From DAOUFU01 sp034429275 (GTDB taxonomy: Bacteria > Chloroflexota > Anaerolineae > Aggregatilineales > Aggregatilineaceae), in NCBI GenBank assembly GCA_034429275.1, contig DAOUFU010000133.1:9407-73406 (forward strand): 64,000 nt of DNA. Reading direction: 5' to 3'. Numbering within the stretch: position 1 is the stretch's first letter; every line of letters begins with the position of its first letter. Under the pieces are notes generated by a model, which saw nothing but the letters and a program-made list of their open reading frames with translations, did not search any database and was not told the origin of the DNA. Position numbers and translations under genes: made by a program. This document shows positions 44,501 through 51,647 of this stretch, piece by piece.

Positions 44501-44806
44501 CAGTCCACATTGCGTGAGGGGTTTGGAGGCAATCATTCGGTGTGCCATGGCGACCTGGGCAACCTGGAATTCGCGCTGCTGGCCAGCCAATATGTGATGC
44601 CGGAATTGCGCGACACGGTGACCGAAAAAGCGTCGATCATCCTTGAGAGCATGAACCGCTATGGCTGGTTATGTGGCGTGCCGGGTGGTGTGGAGACTCC
44701 CAGCTTTATGACCGGGCTGGCGGGGATGGGATATGAACTGCTGCGCCTGAGTGATCCGGAGCGCGTACCATCGATTCTGCTGTTAGAAGCTCCCAGGAAG
44801 GGGTAG
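41573..44806 (+). CDS. lanM: LanM: class II lanthipeptide synthetase
   Basis: A 1077-residue bifunctional enzyme. The N-terminal dehydratase (about residues 100-640, DUF4135) phosphorylates and eliminates Ser/Thr: HRDGRSVIILRF, LVYKPRSLAIDVHFQ (Lys and Arg), VDFHFENLVAAG and VLIDLESLFH (Asp/His/Asn and Asp-x-Glu) give the kinase-like site. The C-terminal cyclase (about 720-1065) has HAWCHGAPGVGIG with Cys 946 and HSVCHGDLGNLEF with Cys 991-His 992, the zinc ligands of LanC-type cyclases, and FSHGVAGIAWAL with another conserved His. It should modify all three LanA peptides, since no second LanM is present. AAGGAT precedes the ATG. Confidence 0.96.
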   Translation: MTLLSEATVSDWNRALTLIERAPLVNGSFSDQGKNRLRRWQNETIFQSDSALFQERLALDHLTEERLLAVLSAPAETLNNEAAWWTELQDAFADEGERLSFSVRSGSDDKAPLGFLNLVEPLIRRARRRVNHHLDSLQGLPVDPQRLGNALIDGLLGYLLNFCLMRTMVLELNVARLTNQIDSQAPDGGFQNFVEKLKEPEFALKILREYPVLARQVLIGIQQWEYASIEFAERISADWPALTAMFSPDREIGDLEEFHSGAGDKHRDGRSVIILRFSSGLKLVYKPRSLAIDVHFQELLAWINQYSEMPPFRLLKILDRGTHGWIEFVETQGCETQEQLTRFYERQGGYLALLYALQAVDFHFENLVAAGEHPVLIDLESLFHTLADGTGVRESDLERLLGRAMQHSVLSIGLLPQRIWASEKFDGIDMSGLGGRGGQLSPDRVPTYENIGAGTMHFTRKRITMPSSHNRPTLNGQYVAVQDYTEAIVKGFHTVYRLLLERREDFLAGPFARFAHDEIRIIPRPTRMYGLMLYESFHPDLLRDALERDRFFDRLWVTAKSRPFLKRLIRAELRDLWEGDIPIFTSYPASRDLWSSDQEHILNFFDVSGMDFVREHILKLDAHDLEKQTWFIRASMATLSMGVGLGKWPTYHPAETVDAVEPGHLIEAARRIGDRLDMLALKGEDEAAWIGLSLIDEKNWMLIPLGIDLYNGMAGILIFLAYLGDITGEARYTQLAQAGLDTVLRVLERPEASGLPLGGAFDGWGSVIFLLTHLGVLWGRPELLDQAEGYVRAIPSLVEKDDQLDIIGGTAGMLAVLLALYEHRSTAEVLQTARYCGDYLMRQAVPMEHGVAWRTTISDKPLAGFSHGVAGIAWALSKLAAVTGDIRYRDVALAALQYERSLFSEEKHNWPDLREFDLERYKDDPEMLAVLQKYETGETKYMHAWCHGAPGVGIGRVGMIMHTDTPDIRHEIEVALQSTLREGFGGNHSVCHGDLGNLEFALLASQYVMPELRDTVTEKASIILESMNRYGWLCGVPGGVETPSFMTGLAGMGYELLRLSDPERVPSILLLEAPRKG

Positions 44807-44813
44807 ATCGTTT

Positions 44814-45872
44814 ATGCGCTGCGTCGTGATGTATAGCAATGGGCACGGAAAACGCCGGGTATCCATCAACGGCCATTCCATCGGCTGCGGCTTCATCCAA
44901 ACCGATGAGCCGGAGTTCGATCCGGAGCGCTCACCGGATAAGGTGTGGGTCAGGATCAAGGGTTTTTCGTGCAATTTCCGTGATAAGGCGCTTGTGCTGC
45001 AGGCGGTTCAGGGTCGGCAAAACGGGTACTACGTCATCGGATCGGAATTCGTCGGCGAAGTTCAGCAAGTCGGCATCCATGTACACGGCTTTCAGCCGGG
45101 CGATCGCGTCATCGCAAATAACAGTTGGCCACTTGCACCGGATGGCTTGCCCGGCGGAGTGCCCACGAACCATGCAGGAAAAGAGTATCAGGCCTTTCGT
45201 CCCGCTCAGTTGGTCAAAATCCCGCGCCAGATGTCGGATGCCGAAGCTGCCATTTTCAGCATCGGCGCTCAGACCGTTTACAGTATGCTTCGCAAGCTGG
45301 ATATCCCGGCGGGGGCGCGGGTGCTGGTGACGGCGGCCAAGTCGAACACGTCTCTGTTTGTTTTTGAGGCTTTGCGCCGCCGAGGGGTAGAAACCTGGGC
45401 CTTGTCGCGCAGCCGCGATCACCAGGAGCGCCTCTATGACCTGGGAGTCAAAGAGCTGGTGCTGTTTGATCCGGCCCGTAGCCTGTCCGACACGCTCCCA
45501 CATGGGTTTGAGTATGTCATCGATCCGTTTTTCGATATCTACCTGCCCTTCGCTGTGGACATCCTGACTCCGGGCGGGAAATATGTCACCTGCGGTTTTT
45601 ATACGCAATCGGAGGAGATCACCATCAGCCCGGCGATGGCCCGCAATTTCCTCGGCGTGATGGCCCAGGCGATGGTCAAAAACATCACGCTGATCGGTAA
45701 CTGCCTGGGCACCCCCGATGATTTGACACGCGCCCTGGCCGATTATGAGACCGGCAGCTTTTGCCCGGTGATCGACTCTGTGTTTGGGCTGGGGCAGGTG
45801 CAGGAATTCCTGGATCGGACCTATAACGCGCCGGAGCGGTTTGGCAAAGTCGCCCTGCTATTCCAGGAGTAG
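44814..45872 (+). CDS. Medium-chain dehydrogenase in the lanthipeptide cluster (candidate LanJ)
   Basis: A 352-residue MDR-superfamily oxidoreductase. The N-terminal GroES-like domain has GSEFVGEVQQVG and FQPGDRVIANNSWP. The cofactor domain has PAGARVLVTAAKSNTSLFVF in place of a typical GxGxxG, so dinucleotide binding is of a variant kind. A catalytic zinc site is not evident. The gene begins 7 bp after lanM and is followed 6 bp later by the immunity ABC transporter, so it is part of the operon. Zinc-type MDR enzymes of the LanJ class reduce dehydroalanine to D-alanine in lantibiotics such as lacticin 3147; that role is plausible but unproven. Confidence 0.75.
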   Translation: MRCVVMYSNGHGKRRVSINGHSIGCGFIQTDEPEFDPERSPDKVWVRIKGFSCNFRDKALVLQAVQGRQNGYYVIGSEFVGEVQQVGIHVHGFQPGDRVIANNSWPLAPDGLPGGVPTNHAGKEYQAFRPAQLVKIPRQMSDAEAAIFSIGAQTVYSMLRKLDIPAGARVLVTAAKSNTSLFVFEALRRRGVETWALSRSRDHQERLYDLGVKELVLFDPARSLSDTLPHGFEYVIDPFFDIYLPFAVDILTPGGKYVTCGFYTQSEEITISPAMARNFLGVMAQAMVKNITLIGNCLGTPDDLTRALADYETGSFCPVIDSVFGLGQVQEFLDRTYNAPERFGKVALLFQE

Positions 45873-45878
45873 CCCATC

Positions 45879-46772
45879 ATGACCGTCATCGAATGCGATC
45901 ATCTCAGCAAGGCCTACGGGCGAAAAGTCGCCGTAAACAGAGTCGCTTTCCGGGTGCAGCCGGGCGAGGTTTATGGTTTTTTGGGGCCGAACGGGGCAGG
46001 AAAAACCACCACCATTCGGATGCTGCTGGGCCTGGTTCGCCCGACGGAAGGCCAGGTCATGATTCTTGGCCAGAACCCACACAAACGGCCTGAAATCCTG
46101 CGACGGGTGGGCGCGATGGTGGAAGGTGCCACGTTCTATCCGTATCTTTCGGGCTGGGACAACCTGAACGTAGTGGGGAACAGCCGGGGGCGGTTCGACG
46201 CCAGCCGCGCCCGCGAGCTTGCAGAGCACCTGGCGCTCACCGATGCCCTGCATCAACAGGCGGGCCAGTACTCTACCGGTATGCGCCAGCGACTTGGCAT
46301 CGTGGCCGCGCTGCTCAACGATCCCGCCCTGGTGATCCTCGATGAACCAACCAGCGGGATGGACCCGGCTGGCATTCGCGATATGCGCCAGTTTTTGCGG
46401 TCGCTGGTGGACCAGGGCAGGACCGTGTTCCTCACCAGTCACCTGTTGGCCGAAGTTCAGCAGGTGTGTGATCGAGTGGCGATCATCCACCAGGGCCAGA
46501 TCGTCCGCGAAGGTCCCATCCGGGAACTGCTCAATCCCAGGCCGCAGTTATTCGCGACTGTATCCGACCTGCCTCAGGCAGAGTCCGCCTTGAATGCACG
46601 CTGGCCTGTCCGGTGCGAGGCCGCCGGTCTCCGCATTGAAGCAGAATATGATGAGGCCCCGGCTGTTCTTCAGCAGCTCACAGAGAGGGGGGTGCGCGTT
46701 TTCAGCATCGCCCCATACCAAACTTCGCTGGAATCTTATTTTCTCGAACTGGTAGAGGAGCAGCCATCATGA
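45879..46772 (+). CDS. lanF: ABC transporter ATPase, immunity type (LanF-like)
   Basis: A 297-residue ATPase. Walker A GPNGAGKTT, Q-loop AMVEGATFYPYLSG, signature YSTGMRQRLGIVAALL (degenerate LSGGQ, usual in this group), Walker B LVILDEPTSGMDP and H-loop TSHLLAEVQQ. This matches the BcrA/LanF subfamily that expels a peptide antibiotic from the producer's own membrane. The ATG overlaps the next permease gene by 4 bp (ATGA). It belongs to the same operon as LanM and LanT. Confidence 0.88.
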   Translation: MTVIECDHLSKAYGRKVAVNRVAFRVQPGEVYGFLGPNGAGKTTTIRMLLGLVRPTEGQVMILGQNPHKRPEILRRVGAMVEGATFYPYLSGWDNLNVVGNSRGRFDASRARELAEHLALTDALHQQAGQYSTGMRQRLGIVAALLNDPALVILDEPTSGMDPAGIRDMRQFLRSLVDQGRTVFLTSHLLAEVQQVCDRVAIIHQGQIVREGPIRELLNPRPQLFATVSDLPQAESALNARWPVRCEAAGLRIEAEYDEAPAVLQQLTERGVRVFSIAPYQTSLESYFLELVEEQPS

Positions 46773-47623
46773 CCGGGCTGTACTATGCGGAATGGAAAAA
46801 GATCAGCGGGAATCGGCTGCTGGTGGGTTGTTCGATCTGGATTTGGCCGCTGGTAGCCTGTGTGGGCGTGGGGATGTATTCCCTGGCGCTCTGGCTGAAT
46901 GAGAGCGCACGCCAGAACTTTGAACCCATCGCGTGGACGGAAATCGCGTTGCTGCCCTGGCTGGCGATCAACAACCCGGTAGGGCGCTTGCTGCTGATCG
47001 GGTTTTGCGCAGCCGTCTTCGCGGGCGAATACCAGTACCAGACGTGGAAAACCATCCTGCCCGGCAACCGGCGACTCACACTGATCCTGGTCAAATACCT
47101 GGCGGTCACCTCATTCATCGTGGTAGCGCTCGGCCTGACTACATTCCTGCTGCTGATGCTGGTGGGGGCGATGCATTGGAGCCTGGGAGAATTCTTCGGC
47201 CCGGCGCTGAGCGGCGCGATGATGGCCGACTTCCTGCCCGAATTCGGGGCTGTGGTGCTGGCTGCCGTTCTCAACAGCCTGCTGATCGGCGGGGCCGCGA
47301 TCCTGGTGACACTCTATACCCGGACCATTTTGTTCGGGGTGATGGCAGGCGTGGCGGTCGCACTGATCGACTGGCTGGGCATTCCTACCATCCTGGCACT
47401 GGTGAGCAGCATCCTGGGAGTGAGCGAGATTGAGACTCTGGTCGTGCTCACCCCCTCGTTCAATCTTGAGAATCTGCGCTATTGGGTGATGGCGGGCGAG
47501 CCGCTCACGTATCTTGGGACGGATTTCCACGTTTCCTGGGTTGTCTCAGTGGTCGTTTTGGGGCTGTGGCTTGGGGGTTTGATCGGCCTTTCTGCCGCCA
47601 TTTTCCAGCGCCAGGATTTGTGA
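46769..47623 (+). CDS. lanE: ABC transporter permease, immunity type (LanE/G-like)
   Basis: A 284-residue integral membrane protein with six hydrophobic segments, beginning MTGLYYAEWKKISGNRLL. EYQYQTWKTILPGNRRLTLIL is the ABC-2 type pattern of BcrB/LanE/LanG permeases. It is coupled by ATGA overlap to the LanF-like ATPase. Together they should form the self-immunity exporter. Whether a separate LanI lipoprotein exists is not seen. Confidence 0.85.
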   Translation: MTGLYYAEWKKISGNRLLVGCSIWIWPLVACVGVGMYSLALWLNESARQNFEPIAWTEIALLPWLAINNPVGRLLLIGFCAAVFAGEYQYQTWKTILPGNRRLTLILVKYLAVTSFIVVALGLTTFLLLMLVGAMHWSLGEFFGPALSGAMMADFLPEFGAVVLAAVLNSLLIGGAAILVTLYTRTILFGVMAGVAVALIDWLGIPTILALVSSILGVSEIETLVVLTPSFNLENLRYWVMAGEPLTYLGTDFHVSWVVSVVVLGLWLGGLIGLSAAIFQRQDL

Positions 47624-47875
47624 GTGGGCCTTGTCCGGGAAATGACTCTCTGCCGACCGTGTGTTGATGACAGGCAGGAAAATGGTAGGGGTGAACTGGT
47701 GACTGATGGGGATGGGGGGCAAAACACGCATCAGTCGAAATCTCGTCACCACCAGCAAAATCGCTTCACTCATGAGCGGCTATAACAACGCGTACTAGTC
47801 CATTTGTCCAATAGGAGGCGACCAACACAAAAGTTATAATCAGGAGGATACGCATAGCGAAATCGGGAGGAAATC

Positions 47876-50800
47876 TTGTCCGATCTGCGCATCCTCGTAC
47901 TCGGTCCTCCTGTCATCACGCTTAACGGCGCACCAATTGATGTTGATACTCGTAAAGCCACTGCGCTCATCGTCTATCTGGCGGTGAAAAACATAGCGGT
48001 TCGGCGTGATACCTTGATCACACTGTTTTGGACCGACTATGACGACAGCAGTGCTCGCGCCACATTTCGGCGAACCCTGTCGGTGGCTCACCGCGCTTTG
48101 GAGAAACAATGGCTGGATATTGACGGGGAACAAATCAGCTTAAAGCAGGGAACAGGGCTTTTTGTAGACGCCGTGCATTTCCGCACCCTGATCGCAAATG
48201 CCCGGACCCATCATGCCTCCAGCGATGTCATTTGCGCGACCTGCGCACAATGGTTAGCAGAGGCTATCGAGCTTTACCGGGATGTCTTTCTAGCAGGCTT
48301 TACCCTGAAGGATGGGGTTGAGTTTGATAACTGGCAGGAGAGCGAAGCGCAGCGGCTTTCTGAAGACCTGAACACCGCTTTTGAGCGATTGACCCGCTGG
48401 CATATGCAGAACCAGGATTATGCCGCCGCAGTGGCATATCTGCAGCGCTGGTTACAAGTCGATCCGCTTCAAGAGCCAGCGCACCATCGGCTGATTGAGG
48501 CATACGCCCTATCGGGCCAGCGAACGGCAGCGCTCCAGCAGTATAAAGAGTTCGAGGCGCTGCTGCAAAGAGAACTGGGCGTCGTGCCGCTTCAAAAAAC
48601 AGCCGAATTGTATGAAGCCGTTTTGAGGGACGATTTACGCCCGTCTACTTTGGGTAAACATCGATCAATGCCTGAGCCAACGGATCATTTACCCATCTAC
48701 ACAAAACCCTTTGTGGGCAGGCAGGTCGAACTTCAGACGCTGGCACAGTGGCTCGCGACTCCTTCAGGACGCCTGTTTACGATCATCGGACCGGGGGGGA
48801 TTGGGAAAACGCGCCTGGCCGTTCAGGCTGCCCGCACCCGGCTGGATCAATTTCCAGATGGCATCTATCTCTGCGCATTGCAGCCTCCCTCTGGCGACAA
48901 CTCGATCATCTCACAAATTGCCAGTGCCATAGGATTTTCGTTTTACCAGGGCCCCTCGCCGAAAAAACAACTTTTGGATTATTTACAGAACAAACACATG
49001 CTGGTGATTCTCGATAATTTCGAGACCTGCCTCGACGATGTGCTGCTCGTGCCGGAGATTCTGGGCTGCGCGCCTGGCGTCAAACTGTTGGTGACATCCC
49101 ACAAACAGCTCAATCTTCACGAAGCCTGGGTGATTCAGCTCCAGGGCCTGACCTTTCCGGCGCAGGATGATCCACACACCGATGACTTTGATTCCATACA
49201 GATGTTCGTTGAGTATGCCCGGCTGGTATCGGCTGCTTTTTCGGCGAAGGGGCAGGAAAAGGCCATTGCCCGCATCTGCCGTCTGGTAGAAGGGAACCCG
49301 CTGGCTTTGGAACTGGCCGCGCGTTGGACCGAGATGCTGCCTTGCCACGAAATCGCTGAGGAAATCTCGACCAACTTCGACCTGCTCCAGGCATCAGCGG
49401 ACAATGTCCCCGAACGCCACGCCAGCCTGTGGGCGGTTTTCGAATATTCCTGGAATCAGCTTTCCAACGAATTACGCGTTGCGTTATGGCGGCTGTGTGT
49501 TTTCCAGAATGGTTTCACTCGGCAGGCAGCACATGAGATTGCTGAAATCGAGCTTGCGATGATTGCCGCCCTCGTGCGATGTTCCATGCTTTGGGCCGAT
49601 GGGCAGGGGCGCTATTTTGTGCCGCGAATCGTCAAGCACTATGCCCAGAAAAAAGCCTTGTACCAGGCGGGCAACCCCATCCCTCTAGCCGAGCGCCACA
49701 GCCGTTATTATGGCCAATGGCTGAACAACCACTTGAACGAGTTGCACGCAGTTCAGGCGGAGTTTGAAAATATCCTGGCGGGCTGGCATTGGGCTGTTCA
49801 GGCGCACAGCGCCGAACTGCTGGATCTGTACTGCGATCCCCTCCGCGTGTGTTATGACACCCTGGGCCGCCTGAGCGAAGGGCGTGAAATCTTCGCCCAG
49901 GCCGTGCAGGTGATGGCTGAATATACGACCACGTCGAAATACAGGCTGCTGTTAGGGAAACTCAAAAGCCGGTTGGGCCATTTCGAGATGCATCTTGGGG
50001 CCTTCGATGAGGCGTACAGGCTGTTGTACGAATGCCTGGATCTTTTCGAAGGAAGCACCGACTTCAGCGAACAGGCGTTTGTCTTCAATACACTGGGCCT
50101 GGTTCACCTGGTGCGCGGGCGGTATACCGAGGCGGATCGCCAGTTTGAACAGAGCCAGGAAATTTATGAAGAATTACGGGATGAAGTGGCCGTGGGCCGG
50201 GTGCTGAACAATCGGGGGCTTTTGGCGATCCACCAATCGGATCATGCGAAGGCTGCCGGGTATCTCCAACAGGCATTGCGGATCTTCCGGGCCAGTGGCA
50301 ACCGGCGCTTGATTGCCTCGGCACTGAACAATCTGGGGAATGCGGCTGTTGGAGCCGAAGATTTGACCAACGCCGCGAGCTATTTCAGCGAAAGTTACCA
50401 GATCAAGCATGAGTTGGGGGATACCTGGGGGGCGGCCTGTTCATTGACAAACGTGGGGCACATTGCCCTGTCTCAAAACGAGCCGGTCAAAGCACAGGAA
50501 GCTTTCGCGGAGAGCCTGGAACTTAGCACGACGGTGGGCCAGCAGCGCGGCGTCGTCAATGCGCTGAATGGGCTGGCCCTGGCTGCATCAAAAGAAGGGA
50601 ACTTTCCGGCTGCGAGTCGACACTTTGGTGAGGCGCTTCATCTGGCGCTCAACAGTGGGGCCAATGTCACCGCGCTGGAGATCCTGAAAGATATCGCCGA
50701 TATGCTTATCAGGCGAGGTTACCAGGCGGAAGCGGCTCAAATCCTGAACACGGTGCTGCACGATCATCGAACCCATGCCCATACACGGCAGCAGGTGGAG

Positions 50801-50941
50801 GCGCTATTGAGCCAGGTGACGGAGGCGGGCCACTCACAGCGTGTCGAGACTTTTGAAGAGGTGAGGGAACGAATATTGAAGGGAAGCTATTTACCCCTGT
50901 CACCGCTTCTGAAGGATGTATCTGGCCCTACTCTAGCGTAA
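47876..50941 (+). CDS. SARP/AfsR-type regulator: BTAD, NB-ARC ATPase and TPR domains
   Basis: A 1021-residue cytoplasmic transcription activator starting at TTG with a strong GGGAGG site. Residues about 1-95 are an OmpR-like winged helix (LRILVLGPPVITLNGAPIDV), residues 95-255 the bacterial transcriptional activator domain (FERLTRWHMQNQDYAAAVAY and HHRLIEAYALSGQRTAALQQ). The ATPase has Walker A GPGGIGKTR at about 305 and a Walker B-like MLVILDNFE. From about residue 680 to 960, TPR repeats follow (AFVFNTLGLVHLVRGRYTEA, LNNLGNAAVGAEDL). This is the AfsR-like architecture. It sits directly after the lanthipeptide operon and GTAACG repeats occur at both flanks. A TATAAT box is at 47835-47840. 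It probably activates the cluster in response to a ligand. Confidence 0.9.
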   Translation: MSDLRILVLGPPVITLNGAPIDVDTRKATALIVYLAVKNIAVRRDTLITLFWTDYDDSSARATFRRTLSVAHRALEKQWLDIDGEQISLKQGTGLFVDAVHFRTLIANARTHHASSDVICATCAQWLAEAIELYRDVFLAGFTLKDGVEFDNWQESEAQRLSEDLNTAFERLTRWHMQNQDYAAAVAYLQRWLQVDPLQEPAHHRLIEAYALSGQRTAALQQYKEFEALLQRELGVVPLQKTAELYEAVLRDDLRPSTLGKHRSMPEPTDHLPIYTKPFVGRQVELQTLAQWLATPSGRLFTIIGPGGIGKTRLAVQAARTRLDQFPDGIYLCALQPPSGDNSIISQIASAIGFSFYQGPSPKKQLLDYLQNKHMLVILDNFETCLDDVLLVPEILGCAPGVKLLVTSHKQLNLHEAWVIQLQGLTFPAQDDPHTDDFDSIQMFVEYARLVSAAFSAKGQEKAIARICRLVEGNPLALELAARWTEMLPCHEIAEEISTNFDLLQASADNVPERHASLWAVFEYSWNQLSNELRVALWRLCVFQNGFTRQAAHEIAEIELAMIAALVRCSMLWADGQGRYFVPRIVKHYAQKKALYQAGNPIPLAERHSRYYGQWLNNHLNELHAVQAEFENILAGWHWAVQAHSAELLDLYCDPLRVCYDTLGRLSEGREIFAQAVQVMAEYTTTSKYRLLLGKLKSRLGHFEMHLGAFDEAYRLLYECLDLFEGSTDFSEQAFVFNTLGLVHLVRGRYTEADRQFEQSQEIYEELRDEVAVGRVLNNRGLLAIHQSDHAKAAGYLQQALRIFRASGNRRLIASALNNLGNAAVGAEDLTNAASYFSESYQIKHELGDTWGAACSLTNVGHIALSQNEPVKAQEAFAESLELSTTVGQQRGVVNALNGLALAASKEGNFPAASRHFGEALHLALNSGANVTALEILKDIADMLIRRGYQAEAAQILNTVLHDHRTHAHTRQQVEALLSQVTEAGHSQRVETFEEVRERILKGSYLPLSPLLKDVSGPTLA

Positions 50942-50954
50942 CGTTTCCGTAACG
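50938..50954 (+). promoter_or_regulatory. GTAACG direct repeat upstream of the secreted peptide gene
   Basis: GTAACG-TTTCC-GTAACG, again 11 bp start to start, overlapping the stop codon of the SARP-type gene and 57 bp before the start of the 79-residue peptide gene. Same arrangement as at 37480-37496. Confidence 0.6.
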
Positions 50955-51010
50955 CGTTGTTGCAATAATGAGTTTGTCAGTCAATTCGCACCTATTGGAG
51001 AGAGAGAACG

Positions 51011-51250
51011 ATGAAAACCACGCCCTTCGCAAAGATGATTCTTGTAGTCGCTTTATGTGCGCTTGTGATCGGGGGACTTTGGGGAAACCCTATCGCAAAC
51101 GCCTCATCGGTTCCGGATAATTCCCCGCGTTCTGTTGAGTTCTTGTGCCCGGATTCCGCCCCTGGGCTAATGGCATCGGATTTGCTGTCGTTGGATGTGC
51201 TGGTTTCACTCCCCGGCCTGGATGTCCTGCCCTGCTACGATCCGCTATAA
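51011..51250 (+). CDS. Small secreted peptide at the edge of the lanthipeptide cluster
   Basis: A 79-residue peptide. The first 32 residues are a Sec signal peptide (FAKMILVVALCALVIGGLW, cleavage near ANASS). The mature part of about 47 residues has two Cys (EFLCPDS, DVLPCYDPL) and no LanA-like leader, so it is not a LanM substrate by appearance. GGAGAGAGAG precedes the ATG. The gene has its own SARP-type repeat. Roles as a signalling peptide, immunity protein or toxin accessory are all possible; none is shown by sequence. Confidence 0.6.
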   Translation: MKTTPFAKMILVVALCALVIGGLWGNPIANASSVPDNSPRSVEFLCPDSAPGLMASDLLSLDVLVSLPGLDVLPCYDPL

Positions 51251-51647
51251 CCAACCGCGGCCTGACAGATGTGCGTTCTTGCCCTCCGCCGGGCAATGAG
51301 ACTGCCGCTGGGGTGACAGCCGTTGTGGCGACAATAGAGCGATATGCGACTTACGGCCTGGTCACTGACCAGGCCAAGCCATCTGGCGGGTGGGCAACAC
51401 CCGGAAAGCATGTCGCCGTGCAACGTATCGCGGGCACGGTTCTACAAGCCTGTGGAGGTGTGAACTGAAGCCCGAACTGCGGAGAAACGCATACGGGGCA
51501 CCGACGATACAACCAGAAGCACAGCACGCGCGAAACCTGGCAGCGAATCTTCAGGCGAAAATTGGCCTCGCCCCGGCTCACGGGGTTGCTTCATAAGACA
51601 TTTCTGGAGAGGGCAAAGCCCCATCGCTCGCAGGGCATCGCCCACTG
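51251..51647. other. Intergenic region downstream of the secreted peptide
   Basis: About 400 bp with no supported gene. It contains two hairpins: TTGCCC/GGGCAA at about 51281-51298 and GGCCTGGTC/GACCAGGCC (perfect 9 bp, 3-nt loop) at 51355-51375. Either may end the peptide transcript, but neither has a T-tract. The rest shows no feature I can name; it may be a remnant at the cluster border. Confidence 0.4.

Noticed and set aside
51145..51468. 107-residue open frame overlapping the secreted peptide gene
   Set aside because: Out of frame with the peptide, no ribosome site, and spans two hairpins.
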